Of a DNA stretch of 35,681 nucleotides, positions 17,577 to 27,165 are shown piece after piece. The stretch spans positions 1 through 35,681 of the forward strand of contig MHSR01000024.1 in assembly GCA_001822815.1 (NCBI GenBank), given 5' to 3'. Under the pieces are notes generated by a model. That model ran no database searches. It had not been told where the DNA came from and saw nothing but the letters and a program-made list of their open reading frames with translations. The DNA is from Candidatus Terrybacteria bacterium RIFCSPHIGHO2_01_FULL_43_35 (GTDB lineage: Bacteria; Patescibacteriota; Minisyncoccia; Terrybacterales; GWB1-40-14). Every line of letters begins with the position of its first letter. The first letter of the stretch is position 1. The position numbers and the translations under genes are program-made.

Positions 17577-19475
17577 ATGCAAATCGTAAACCTAAAACCG
17601 CAAATCAATAACCGCAGTCCTTTCAAAAAACTGCTGATCCAACTCATCAGCGGATTTATAGCCATTTTTTTAATAATGAGCATTCTATCGGCGATTTTCG
17701 GCTCCACGCCTCCAAAAGAAATCCGCCTCGGTGAACTGATACAGGAGATAAACGATGATAAAGTAGACTACATTAAAGTTTACGGCAATAACCTTGATAT
17801 CAAGCTAAAAAACGGAGAGAAACAAAAGTCGCGCAAAGAAGCCGAGGGGACTTTAAGCGAAACTTTAAATAATTCTGGCGTCTCGGCAGAAAAAATAGCC
17901 TCAATAATTGAGGTTGAAGGTGATTCAAATTTAAGCATATTTTTAAATACCGTTTTGCCATTGCTTTTGCCGTTCGTAATTTTTGGATTATTTTTGTGGT
18001 TCCTGATGGGACGCGCTAACCAGGGATCCATGCAGGCTTTTTCTTTCGGTAAGGCCAAGGCCAGACTTTTTAGCGCCAGTACCGAAAAGGAACGCATAAC
18101 GTTTAAAGACGTAGCCGGGGTTGATGAGGCTAAAGAAGAATTACTTGAAGTTGTTGAGTTTTTGAAAGTACCGCGTAAATTCCTGGATATCGGGGCGCGC
18201 ATACCGCGCGGCGTACTACTCATGGGCTCGCCCGGCACGGGCAAAACGCTGCTGGCCAGAGCCGTTGCCGGAGAAGCCAATGTCCCCTTCTACCACATGT
18301 CTGGTTCAGAATTTGTTGAAATGTTCGTCGGCGTAGGCGCTTCTCGCGTGCGTGATCTATTTGAAACAGCAAAGCACAACGCGCCAGCAATTGTTTTCAT
18401 AGATGAAATAGATGCGGTGGGCCGCCTGCGCGGCGCTGGCCTTGGCGGCGGCCATGACGAACGCGAACAAACCTTAAACCAGATTTTGGTCGAAATGGAT
18501 GGATTTGACCGTGAAACTAACGTAATTGTCATGGCCGCAACTAACCGACCAGACGTTTTGGATCCAGCACTTCTTCGGCCGGGACGTTTTGATCGACGCA
18601 TTATTCTTGATGACCCAGACATAAAAGCTAGAGAAGAAATATTGAAGATACACACCAACAACAAAAAAATGGGGCCGGATATTGCCTTGCGCGATATTGC
18701 CGAACGCACACCTGGTTTTTCAGGCGCAGATCTTGCCAATCTTATAAATGAAGCTGCTATTCTGGCTGCGCGTCGTAATAAATTCTTTGTAACCCAGCAG
18801 GAATTAATAGAATCTATAGACAAAATAATGCTGGGACCGGAACGTAAATCTCATGCCTTTTCCCAAAAAGAAAAGAAGATCGCCGCTTATCATGAAGGTG
18901 GCCACGCTCTAATCGCAACCTCTCTAAAAGATGCTGATCCGGTGCACAAAGTATCCATAGTTTCCAGAGGGCTCGCCGGCGGCTACACTATAAAACTTCC
19001 GACGGAAGACAAAAAACTGCATACCCGTTCAGAATTCATAGCCGACTTGGCCATAATGCTTGGTGGATACACGGCCGAAGAAATTATTTTTAAAGAATTG
19101 ACCACCGGCGCATCCAATGATCTGCAAAAAGCAACTGAACTGGCACGTAAACTGATAACCGAGTTCGGTATGTCTAAGGCCCTGGGACCGGTAACTTTCG
19201 TTGAACGCAATGAACTAGTATTTCTTGGAAGAGAATTGGGCGAGCAAAGGCATTATTCTGAAGAAACGGCAAAAAAAATAGACAAAGAAATGGAAACACT
19301 AATTAATGAAGCCCACAAGACCGCCCGTCAAATTTTGAGCAAAAAAATAACCACCCTGCATCTTATAGCCAAAAGGCTGATTGAAAAGGAAACTCTAGAA
19401 AGGGCTGAATTCAATGAGCTTATAAAATCAGCCGGCAGACATCGAACGAAAATAAGGGCTTCTCAAAAGAACTAA
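17577..19475 (+). CDS. ftsH: ATP-dependent zinc metalloprotease FtsH
   Basis: GSPGTGKT Walker [11 protein letters not shown] Walker [27 protein letters not shown] zinc site. Confidence 0.95.
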   Translation: MQIVNLKPQINNRSPFKKLLIQLISGFIAIFLIMSILSAIFGSTPPKEIRLGELIQEINDDKVDYIKVYGNNLDIKLKNGEKQKSRKEAEGTLSETLNNSGVSAEKIASIIEVEGDSNLSIFLNTVLPLLLPFVIFGLFLWFLMGRANQGSMQAFSFGKAKARLFSASTEKERITFKDVAGVDEAKEELLEVVEFLKVPRKFLDIGARIPRGVLLMGSPGTGKTLLARAVAGEANVPFYHMSGSEFVEMFVGVGASRVRDLFETAKHNAPAIVFIDEIDAVGRLRGAGLGGGHDEREQTLNQILVEMDGFDRETNVIVMAATNRPDVLDPALLRPGRFDRRIILDDPDIKAREEILKIHTNNKKMGPDIALRDIAERTPGFSGADLANLINEAAILAARRNKFFVTQQELIESIDKIMLGPERKSHAFSQKEKKIAAYHEGGHALIATSLKDADPVHKVSIVSRGLAGGYTIKLPTEDKKLHTRSEFIADLAIMLGGYTAEEIIFKELTTGASNDLQKATELARKLITEFGMSKALGPVTFVERNELVFLGRELGEQRHYSEETAKKIDKEMETLINEAHKTARQILSKKITTLHLIAKRLIEKETLERAEFNELIKSAGRHRTKIRASQKN

Positions 19476-19526
19476 AAGTCGCAGAGGAAAAATCCAGCCA
19501 TCGGCGGGATTTTTTGTGAGAGCTTG

Positions 19527-19633
19527 CCCCCACACCTACTTTAAGTTTATTCTATATTTCAGAATAGTATTCAAATAGTATCTTTTCGATTAAACGCGGT
19601 ACTAAATGGTCAAAGCTAAAGTAGGTGTGGGGG
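19527..19633. repeat. 107-bp region bounded by 17-bp perfect inverted repeats, right end abuts TTGACA
   Basis: CCCCCACACCTACTTTA (19527-19543) / TAAAGTAGGTGTGGGGG (19617-19633). Confidence 0.75.
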
Positions 19634-19661
19634 TTGACAAAAAGGCCATAAAGCATAAGAA
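19634..19661 (+). promoter_or_regulatory. Candidate promoter for the HAD gene
   Basis: TTGACA (19634) - 16 bp - TAAGAA. Confidence 0.5.
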
Positions 19662-19697
19662 TAAGCTACGCTCAAAGAGCACTTTGATAAGGAAGGT

Positions 19698-20453
19698 TTG
19701 GCGGTGGCGATTCGCGCGGTCATTCTTGACTATGACGGAACTTCTTGTGATTCTTGGCCTCAGGCTATAAAAATCATTCGGGAGCTTCTTGTCGAATTCG
19801 ATGGCTCTGACACAAAAAGCAAAGAGTTGGCGATACGGCGTCAGTGGGGATATGCGGCGGCAGAGGCTTTCAAAAACGCGTTACCGCATGCCGATTACGA
19901 CGCGTTAAACGATTTCTGGATCAAAAACCTTAAACTGGCAAGCTCCATTAAACCTCTTGAATTGATAAACGGGGCGCAGGAAACATTATCCTGGTTATCA
20001 AGATCAAACATCGTACGCGTCTTACTAACCAACAGAAAAGCAAAGCACCTTGCTCCGGCTATCCCGCCTTCTCTTAACTTGACGGAAAACTTCGAAATTG
20101 TGCAAACTTTTTTTGATCACAAACATGCCGAAGAGAGATTCATAGATCATCCCCTACATATCACGGCCCAACACGCAAAACCCGATCGGCGGGCCTTCAG
20201 ACCAGTCCTCCAGACGTTAAAACGCGATTACGGCATTACTGCAACTGAGATCATTTCTGTCGGCGATGCGTTGGTGGATCTTGAGGTAGCCCGCGCAAAC
20301 AACATAACATTCGTAGGCGTGCTTACCGGCCCTCTAAACACCCATCTTCGCTGGATAAAGTGGGCCAGCCAAAAAGGGGTTGCGATAAATGATGACGAAA
20401 TTATCCCATCCATTAAAAATCTGCCTGTCTGGATTGAACGCATGAACAGTTAA
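19698..20453 (+). CDS. HAD-superfamily hydrolase (phosphatase)
   Basis: LDYDGTSCDSW, LLTNRKAKH, SVGDALVDLEVARANNITFVGV; TTG or GTG start after AAGGAAGG. Confidence 0.8.
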   Translation: MAVAIRAVILDYDGTSCDSWPQAIKIIRELLVEFDGSDTKSKELAIRRQWGYAAAEAFKNALPHADYDALNDFWIKNLKLASSIKPLELINGAQETLSWLSRSNIVRVLLTNRKAKHLAPAIPPSLNLTENFEIVQTFFDHKHAEERFIDHPLHITAQHAKPDRRAFRPVLQTLKRDYGITATEIISVGDALVDLEVARANNITFVGVLTGPLNTHLRWIKWASQKGVAINDDEIIPSIKNLPVWIERMNS

Positions 20454-20455
20454 AA

Positions 20456-20490
20456 AGCTCCGATTAATAAAATCGAAGCTCTTTTTTTAC
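20456..20490 (+). terminator. Rho-independent terminator
   Basis: AGCTCCGATTAATAAAATCGAAGCTCTTTTTTT. Confidence 0.75.
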
Positions 20491-20510
20491 GCGTAAAAAA
20501 GAATGAGTGG

Positions 20511-20663
20511 CTATTTTTTGCCCATAATGCGGAACATCTTCGTGCCGCAAACCGGACACTTGCCAGACATAGCCCTTCTGCCGCCCTTCATGTCAACCTC
20601 TTGAGGATCGACCATCATGCGCTTGGCTTTACATTTTACGCAATAAGCTTCTACATCAGCCAT
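20511..20663 (-). CDS. 50-aa zinc-ribbon protein (DUF5679-like)
   Basis: MADVEAYCVKCKAKRMMVDPQEVDMKGGRRAMSGKCPVCGTKMFRIMGKK, two CxxC knuckles; absent from the ORF track (too short). Confidence 0.8.
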   Translation of the reverse strand: MADVEAYCVKCKAKRMMVDPQEVDMKGGRRAMSGKCPVCGTKMFRIMGKK

Positions 20664-20856
20664 ATAAATTAGGTTTTAGGGTAGAGGGTAGTGGGTTTAG
20701 TGACTAAACGCTAACCGCTATACTCTAAAAGCTTAACTTTTATAATTCGGCCTTTCTATTTAATATTATAGCATGGACTGGGACATTCTATACATAATGC
20801 GGAAATATCTGTTTACGCCTTATATTTCAAAGGATATTTTGCATTTCTACAGTTTT

Positions 20857-21096
20857 CTAAACACCGTCTCTCGATATAATTTCTCTAATCTTTTTCTGTA
20901 ACTCTGGATCGTTGACGTCTTCAGGACCAATCTCGGCATATTCAGATTCATCGCTAATGCCAATATGATCAAGTCTCCACCTCTCTATCGCATCTGATAT
21001 TCCTTTTACCATGGCATCTACCCGTTTTTCTTTATCTGATTCTTCTGGGTTTGGCGTTCCTTCAGTATTTTCTCTTTCGTGTGACTTTTCTGGCAT
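20857..21096 (-). CDS. Hypothetical acidic small protein
   Basis: Intact 79-aa ORF. Confidence 0.5.
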   Translation of the reverse strand: MPEKSHERENTEGTPNPEESDKEKRVDAMVKGISDAIERWRLDHIGISDESEYAEIGPEDVNDPELQKKIREIISRDGV

Positions 21097-21143
21097 AAAA
21101 TTAAGTGCACTTTAATAATGATTTAATTAATAATATCTATTTG

Positions 21144-21216
21144 TGGATGCGCTAGGACTCGAACCTAGAACCGCAGAGGTATAAGCTCTGTGCTCTACCA
21201 ATTGAGCTACGCATCC
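21144..21216 (-). tRNA. tRNA-Ile (anticodon TAT)
   Basis: Full cloverleaf on minus strand; acceptor GGATGCG/CGCATCC, anticodon loop CTTATAC; no encoded CCA. Confidence 0.85.
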
Positions 21217-21246
21217 ATTTATATGCGGCTGGATATAATAATCACC

Positions 21247-23100
21247 CTATCTATGTTCATCTAACCACTTGCGGTATTGTTCTGCCGCGGCTTCTTTATT
21301 ATTATCTATAACTTCTCTTAATGCCGGCAGTTCATTAACCGCCGCCATGGCCTCGCTGCCGCCCAGCGCGTTAAGATCATTTTCCAATTCATCCAAAAAG
21401 CCCAACACTAACTCCTGATCTTTTAATTTCAATAATTCTGGCGGATCTTGAGGCGCGTCTGAAGATTCCTGATAATTACAACTCTTAACCTTCTCCACGT
21501 AGGCAAATAGTATATCAACACTTTCTGGCAATACAGACTGAACCATAGCCTTAATTATGTTTTGGCGTATATCGCGCTTGGCGGGATCAAGACAAATCTC
21601 GTCGCTTAATAACCTTATCCCTAGCCGTTCCGTGTATTCTGGTGGAGCCAAATCTGCTAAATCAGCATAAAGTTCGTAAAGTTCGGTGGCATCAGGATTT
21701 TTTCCAAGTTCCTTGAAAGCTTCTTCAGCTACTAATTTACCTTGCTGTTCTTTTAAAATAATTTGTAATGCAAATCTTTTTTCTGTATCGCCCCAATTTT
21801 TGGCGTGGTTTTTCCATTCAGCCACAATTTCGGATACATCAAAACTTTCTTTCTCTTGTGCCCCGACAACAACTGGCTGTCGTGCTAACGTCCATCCTGG
21901 ATTAGCCTCTTTCCATTCCTTAACACGCTCATCGCTTACCGTCATATAATTTGCAACTTCATTTTTAACTGAAGTCAGCAATCCGATTGAATCTTCGGCT
22001 TCGGCTGTTTCCTGAAAAGCGCCTTCTAATTTAGAAAGGGCTTCGATGATACTGGCGTAATCTTTGCTACGATATATATCAGAATGCATTCTTCCTTCGG
22101 TTACGTCGCCGTAGGATGTGCTAATTTGCTCCGCATATTTACGTAATATTTCCACAGCTTCAATGGATTTTGAACGCGCCAGGGTTCCAACAATAATATC
22201 ACGTATTATAAGCGTACCTGGTGTTACGGGAATTTTATCGCCCAAAAGAAGCTGGCCAAGTTGTAGATCTAAATCGGAATAATTGCTAACTTCCTCGTAC
22301 AAGGAATAAAATGCTTCGTTTAGAGGCTGCAGATTGATATGCTTTAAAAGCTTTTTGCAAAGTTCATACCTTTCCGGGCTTGACCTTACGGCTTCAACAA
22401 CGCCGGTTTTTTCGATAGTATTAAGCGAAGAATATTTAATTAAACTATCTACGAGTGTTGCCCTAATGAATGGCGGCAATTTCCCCTCGACAATAGCCCT
22501 AATGGTTTCAGCCGTCTCCTCATCGAGCGTACCTTTTACGCGCTCTTCTTCGGGAATCTCTTTGCTAACTATAAAATGTTCCTGCTCTGGCTTATCTTGT
22601 ACTCCGCCTATTTTCCCGCTTGCGGTAAGTGATTGAAAAAATTTTAAACGCGAAAAATTCCCTTGATCAAGCGTTCGGCGCAAGTCCTCAATTTCGGTTT
22701 TATTATCTCGTGCATCTTCCGGTCCGCCGACATCGCCTCCTTCAACGCTTTTTTTTACCGCCTTTATGTCGCCCAATTCTTTTCCGCCGAAAGTATTTGC
22801 CAATTCCTTATTGCTGCTCTGATACCCGGGTTTGCGTTTTTCGTCCTCATCGACTTTTTTATGGCGCATCGATGGTTCTTTTGGCGCTCCTTTCTCGCTG
22901 CCTAAACTAAAGCCCAAATCCTCTTCCATTTTCTTGATGGTTGCTTTCTCTTTATCAGACTGTCCAGGATTATTCTGCCGATTTCCACCACCCAAAGCAG
23001 CGCTTATGTCTTCCTTAAGTTTTTTGTCTTTGGACTGTTGTTCCGAACGACGCTCCGGATCTTCTGGATTACGATTTCTTCTATAATTACCACCTGGCAT
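21247..23100 (-). CDS. Large hypothetical protein: low-complexity charged N-terminus, helical (possibly HEAT-like) C-terminus
   Basis: 617-aa ORF; no motif recognised. Confidence 0.6.
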   Translation of the reverse strand: MPGGNYRRNRNPEDPERRSEQQSKDKKLKEDISAALGGGNRQNNPGQSDKEKATIKKMEEDLGFSLGSEKGAPKEPSMRHKKVDEDEKRKPGYQSSNKELANTFGGKELGDIKAVKKSVEGGDVGGPEDARDNKTEIEDLRRTLDQGNFSRLKFFQSLTASGKIGGVQDKPEQEHFIVSKEIPEEERVKGTLDEETAETIRAIVEGKLPPFIRATLVDSLIKYSSLNTIEKTGVVEAVRSSPERYELCKKLLKHINLQPLNEAFYSLYEEVSNYSDLDLQLGQLLLGDKIPVTPGTLIIRDIIVGTLARSKSIEAVEILRKYAEQISTSYGDVTEGRMHSDIYRSKDYASIIEALSKLEGAFQETAEAEDSIGLLTSVKNEVANYMTVSDERVKEWKEANPGWTLARQPVVVGAQEKESFDVSEIVAEWKNHAKNWGDTEKRFALQIILKEQQGKLVAEEAFKELGKNPDATELYELYADLADLAPPEYTERLGIRLLSDEICLDPAKRDIRQNIIKAMVQSVLPESVDILFAYVEKVKSCNYQESSDAPQDPPELLKLKDQELVLGFLDELENDLNALGGSEAMAAVNELPALREVIDNNKEAAAEQYRKWLDEHR

Positions 23101-23121
23101 AAATAAAATCTCTTTTTAGTA

Positions 23122-23517
23122 TTAAACGTTTTCTTCAGCGCTTTCAACGGTGCCGGTTTCTGGCGGCACTATATCACCGCGCATTTTCCTGGCCTTGCGG
23201 CCGCTTTTGCCGCGGACAAAGAAGAGTTTAGCTCGTCTTACCTTAGCGCGTCTCAATACTTCTATACGTTCCAATGTCGGGGCGTGAAGCGGAAATATCC
23301 TTTCCACACCGACACCGAAAGATATTTTGCGGACGGTCATCATGCCATTTATGCCTCTACCATGCTTTAAGGCAATGACTAAACCCTCAAAAGCCTGTGG
23401 CCGCTGTTTATCCCCTTCTTTGATCATCTGCACAACCCTAACAGTATCGCCAGAGCGTACATCCGGGATTTTTTTTGCTTCGTGCGTTTTATTGAATTTT
23501 TCTATTGTTTTATTCAT
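23122..23517 (-). CDS. rplS: 50S ribosomal protein L19
   Basis: PDVRSGDTVRVVQMIKEGDKQRPQAFEGLVIALKHG, GVGVERIFPLHAPTLERIEVLRRAKVRRAKLFFVRGKSGRKAR. Confidence 0.95.
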   Translation of the reverse strand: MNKTIEKFNKTHEAKKIPDVRSGDTVRVVQMIKEGDKQRPQAFEGLVIALKHGRGINGMMTVRKISFGVGVERIFPLHAPTLERIEVLRRAKVRRAKLFFVRGKSGRKARKMRGDIVPPETGTVESAEENV

Positions 23518-24370
23518 ATGTTATATGCGTTTCATTTTTCTCAATTTTATTTTCTTCATCTCTTTTGGATAAATCATTTAGGGTATTTTGAAAATCATAC
23601 GGCGGTTCTGCTTCCAAAGAAATTCTTTTGCCGTCTGGCATGCTTACTGTAAGCGAAAGCGCATGTAGCATTTGGCGTTCGGCACGCATTGCGCTAGTTT
23701 TTGAATCGTATAGTTTATCACCTAAAATGGGATGGCCCGCGGCAGACAATTGTACTCTTAACTGATGGGTTCTGCCGGTTTTTGGAGAAAGCAGAACAAG
23801 TGTTGCGTCTTGGAAGCGTTTTAACACTTTAAATTCAGTCTCGGCTTCTCTTAGCTTTTCTGGAAGTTTTTCATGCGGGCGCAACTTTCCCGCGTCTATA
23901 AGCCTGAATTTTCCGCCAATGCGCCCCAATTTACCCTTAAATGTTCCCTTTAAAGAACTCATACGGCCTTCAACGATGGCCAAATAATGCTTTTCAACCT
24001 CTCTGGATGCGAATTTGTTCTTTAGCCACGAAAAAGTTTTTTGGTTCTTAGCCGCAACAAGAATACCTGATGTGTCCGCGTCAATCCTGTGTACGATCCC
24101 GGGTCTCAACTGATTCTCTCCAACTTTTTTAATGGGCGGATAATAATCTATAAGTTCTCTAACCACGGTGATTTTTGAATCGTTTTCCTTGACTGGATGT
24201 ACGGCAATGCCCGGCGGCTTGTTTATAACGATAATATCGTCATCTTCGTAAACAATATCTAGCATTTGGTCATTTCTTATTAACACGTTTGGCCCTTTTT
24301 GCACAAGAGAAGTATACTTTATTGATAGCCCATAATCAAGAATGTTTAAGTTTGCGCCAAAAATTAGCAT
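23510..24370 (-). CDS. RluD/RluA-family 23S rRNA pseudouridine synthase (true start probably inside the ORF)
   Basis: IVYEDDDIIVINKPPGIAVHP, HRIDADTSGILVAAKN, LSPKTGRTHQLRVQLSAAGHPILGDKLY. Confidence 0.9.
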   Translation of the reverse strand: MLIFGANLNILDYGLSIKYTSLVQKGPNVLIRNDQMLDIVYEDDDIIVINKPPGIAVHPVKENDSKITVVRELIDYYPPIKKVGENQLRPGIVHRIDADTSGILVAAKNQKTFSWLKNKFASREVEKHYLAIVEGRMSSLKGTFKGKLGRIGGKFRLIDAGKLRPHEKLPEKLREAETEFKVLKRFQDATLVLLSPKTGRTHQLRVQLSAAGHPILGDKLYDSKTSAMRAERQMLHALSLTVSMPDGKRISLEAEPPYDFQNTLNDLSKRDEENKIEKNETHITYE

Positions 24371-24389
24371 GTGCTAAAAAACAACGTAT

Positions 24390-24463
24390 GGGCGGTTAGC
24401 TCAGTTGGCTAGAGCGTTACATTGACATTGTAAAGGTCATAGGTTCGAGTCCTATACCGCCCA
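24390..24463 (+). tRNA. tRNA-Val (anticodon GAC)
   Basis: Acceptor GGGCGGT/ACCGCCC; anticodon loop TTGACAT; no encoded CCA. Confidence 0.9.
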
Positions 24464-24483
24464 CTTGTGTCCAACCAAACAAA

Positions 24484-24513
24484 AAGCAGCCTCATCCAAT
24501 GAGGCTGCTTTTA
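24484..24513. terminator. Bidirectional terminator hairpin overlapping the 3' end of the minus-strand HAD gene
   Basis: AAGCAGCCTCATCCAATGAGGCTGCTTTT. Confidence 0.85.
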
Positions 24514-25115
24514 TTCTCAAGGTAGGCAAGAATGTTTGGGATTTCATCCCATGATTTTGCGCGCTTAATCTCATTTTCGTCCAAATTAGCCCAGTTATCA
24601 AAAGGATCAAAAAGCACTTTTAATATTTGTTTATCCATAAACTGTAGCACTTCAAGTTTATCGTCAACAAAAGCCGCTACATTTTCTGCTAGACATACAC
24701 CGCTTTTATCTTCGTCGTTTTCAACAAAAAATATCTTGTGTTCCGGAATAAGTCCCGGCAGGTGCGCGTTTAACCATTGGCGCGCGGCTTGATGAGCATC
24801 GGATCCTCTGCGCGATACTAAAATAAAATTCCAGCCGCGATTTTTAAGCGCATTTAAACCTTCTTCAAGCGAGTCTTGCTTTACGGCCAAATGGCTAAAT
24901 TCGCCATAAACTCTGCGCTGGAATTCTTTGTAATGTTCGGCTGATATTATATCCTGTATTAATTCTGGGGATGTTTGGTGCGGTTCAAGCACATAGCCCA
25001 GTTCGCGAGCCAAACCTAATTTAGATTGCGTGTGATCGGCAAGCGTACCGTCAAGATCCAAACCAAGAATTAAAGGTTTTCCCATACTCTTTAAAATAGC
25101 ATTATAATCGGACAA
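24492..25115 (-). CDS. HAD-superfamily hydrolase
   Basis: LGLDLDGTLADHTQ, ILVSRRGSDAHQAARQW, AAFVDDKLEVL. Confidence 0.8.
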   Translation of the reverse strand: MSDYNAILKSMGKPLILGLDLDGTLADHTQSKLGLARELGYVLEPHQTSPELIQDIISAEHYKEFQRRVYGEFSHLAVKQDSLEEGLNALKNRGWNFILVSRRGSDAHQAARQWLNAHLPGLIPEHKIFFVENDEDKSGVCLAENVAAFVDDKLEVLQFMDKQILKVLFDPFDNWANLDENEIKRAKSWDEIPNILAYLENKSSLIG

Positions 25116-25148
25116 AATAAAACAGCTCTTGATTAGAACTGTTTAAAT

Positions 25149-25859
25149 TTATTTAAGATCGAAGCGTATTTCAAGCATTTCAAGCGTTTTATCGATTATT
25201 TCGGCAGCAACTTCTTTGGGAGCCACGTTGGTCGTGTCCACCATAACCACGGGCGCGCCGCGCGCGTGCCAGTACGCATAGGTCTTACGAGTTATATCAA
25301 CCAGCGCTTTCACCGATTCTGGATTGGTGGTTTCTCCAAATTCATCTAGAGGAATAGCGAGCTGATTGCGTTTTATGGCCTCTTCTGGCTCACACACCAC
25401 AAAGAAACATATATCTATCTTGGAAAGCCATTTTGGATCACCAAAAAATTTGCGGTAAAAATTAGCTTTGTCTCTATCAATCTGACCTTTTCTGGCCCAA
25501 TACTCCATCCAGCAGGAAAGGTCATAAAGTCCTCGATCAAGTATGAAAAGATCTGTAAATCTGTCATAAGAACCATCTATGACAAGGCCGAGCTGATATA
25601 CGCCCGTGCGTATATTATATTCATAGTCACTGCGCGGAACATGACGAATTACTTCAGCGCCTTCCTGCGGACGCATCACACGAAAACCTAATCTGCGGAA
25701 AAATGGATCAAGCGCATCAATAATCGTGGTTTTACCGGCATCAGGAGAGCCGGTAAATTCAATGATAACCGGTCTTGGCAATGCTCTACTTTTAACGCCT
25801 TCTGGATCAAGATATTCAAGTATGCGTTTAGCGCGATCCTTCAGGTTGGCTGCGTCCAT
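25149..25859 (-). CDS. P-loop kinase (deoxynucleoside/thymidylate-kinase-like)
   Basis: IIEFTGSPDAGKTT Walker A; LFILDRGLYDLSCWMEYW DRG-type motif. Confidence 0.65.
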   Translation of the reverse strand: MDAANLKDRAKRILEYLDPEGVKSRALPRPVIIEFTGSPDAGKTTIIDALDPFFRRLGFRVMRPQEGAEVIRHVPRSDYEYNIRTGVYQLGLVIDGSYDRFTDLFILDRGLYDLSCWMEYWARKGQIDRDKANFYRKFFGDPKWLSKIDICFFVVCEPEEAIKRNQLAIPLDEFGETTNPESVKALVDITRKTYAYWHARGAPVVMVDTTNVAPKEVAAEIIDKTLEMLEIRFDLK

Positions 25860-25968
25860 CTTGACTCCTTTTTCAAAAAACTACTGCCAAGTATAAAACC
25901 TCAAAGCTATTCTTGCAACAGTTGCTGCCACAACAATTAAAAAATAAAACGGCTTTTTTGAGCCATTG

Positions 25969-26577
25969 TTAAGTTTTATTTTTCACGTGACATTTACGAC
26001 ACCGCGCTTCATAGAGGTCTAGATCGCCAACTTGAATTTCCTCTCCAGTGCCGCCAAGTATTTGAGTGTAACGTGCTGTAGCGCCGCAGTTGAAACAAAC
26101 CGCGGTCAGTTTTGTTACTTCATCCGCCATCGCCAGAAGCTGCGGCATAGGTCCGAAAGGTTCCATTTGCGCGGTCATATCAAGGCCGGCGATAATTATG
26201 CGGAAATCTTCTTGTGAATGCTTATCCAATAATTCCTGAACGGCCGCTATAAAGTCAACCGATACAAACCATGGCTGGGTGAAAAATTGTGCTTCATCAA
26301 TGGCCAGCACGTCGAAATCATTTTTATTGACAAGGTGCCAAAATTCTTCAAGGGTGCCGATGCTGAAAGCAGGAAAATCTTCTACAACAGCGGATTTACC
26401 ATTTTTTATTGCTCGTTCGGCGATGCGGTTTTCTCCACTTCGATGATCGATAGACGGCTTGATTACCAAAATCTTTTTTCTGGCATAAGTGGCGCGGTTC
26501 AACAATCGAATAAGTTCCGCGCTTTTGCCGGAAAACATCGGGCCAGTTATGACTTCAAGTTTTGCGGGCATATGCAT
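25969..26577 (-). CDS. tdk: Thymidine kinase (type II)
   Basis: LEVITGPMFSGKSAELIRLLNRATYARKK, VLAIDEAQFF, IIAGLDM, CFNCGATARYTQ, CRKCH zinc knuckle. Confidence 0.92.
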   Translation of the reverse strand: MHMPAKLEVITGPMFSGKSAELIRLLNRATYARKKILVIKPSIDHRSGENRIAERAIKNGKSAVVEDFPAFSIGTLEEFWHLVNKNDFDVLAIDEAQFFTQPWFVSVDFIAAVQELLDKHSQEDFRIIIAGLDMTAQMEPFGPMPQLLAMADEVTKLTAVCFNCGATARYTQILGGTGEEIQVGDLDLYEARCRKCHVKNKT

Positions 26578-26737
26578 CTCCTCGAATTAAAAGAGTTTAT
26601 ACAAGTTTACCAAATCGCGTCCTAAAAACAAGAGCAATAATTGTTGTCATGTAGGCAGAATTCCGTTATAGTTTTTAGAGTACAACCTTAAAAAAGCTAG
26701 TCTAAAATTTACTGCTGAAGTGCAATGCTTTACCTTT

Positions 26738-26982
26738 GGTGCTGTCTCGCAAAGGCGTGTCTCGCGCCCCAGCGAGGCGCTCGCACTCTCGCTCAACCTC
26801 GCTCGCCGCGCTGTGTGGCCGCATTCGGTGAGCGGCCTTAAGGCTTGTTCTAGATTAGCCGGAACGGCTTTATTGATGGAAAGATTCCTTGCAGACGCGA
26901 AACGAATGCGGCTGCGCTTGGCGAAGCTTAAAGCGCGGCGCCATGCCCGCTCGGCTTCCGCGAGGCTTTGCGAGACAGCACC
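26738..26982. repeat. 245-bp GC-rich element with 17-bp perfect terminal inverted repeats
   Basis: GGTGCTGTCTCGCAAAG (26738-26754) / CTTTGCGAGACAGCACC (26966-26982). Confidence 0.75.
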
Positions 26983-27025
26983 GCTCGGAATGTTGCGCTT
27001 AAAGCTAGAATCCATGGTGAAAAAG

Positions 27026-27053
27026 TTGACAAAGTGTTTTTTTGTGATATAAT
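27026..27053 (+). promoter_or_regulatory. Consensus promoter for the tRNA cluster
   Basis: TTGACA (27026) - 16 bp - TATAAT (27048). Confidence 0.8.
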
Positions 27054-27088
27054 AGGCTTATTGGTGAACGTCTCACCTACGGCCTCTT

Positions 27089-27165
27089 GGACGATTAGCT
27101 CAGTTGGTTAGAGCGTCTCGTTTACACCGAGAAGGCCGTAGGTTCGAGTCCTACATCGTCCACCA
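27089..27165 (+). tRNA. tRNA-Val (anticodon TAC), CCA encoded
   Basis: Acceptor GGACGAT/ATCGTCC; loop TTTACAC. Confidence 0.92.

Noticed and set aside
26647-27052. Overlapping ORFs on both strands (122 and 110 aa) as coding genes
   Set aside because: Both result from stop-poor GC-rich inverted-repeat DNA; no RBS or domain; treated as a repeat element instead.
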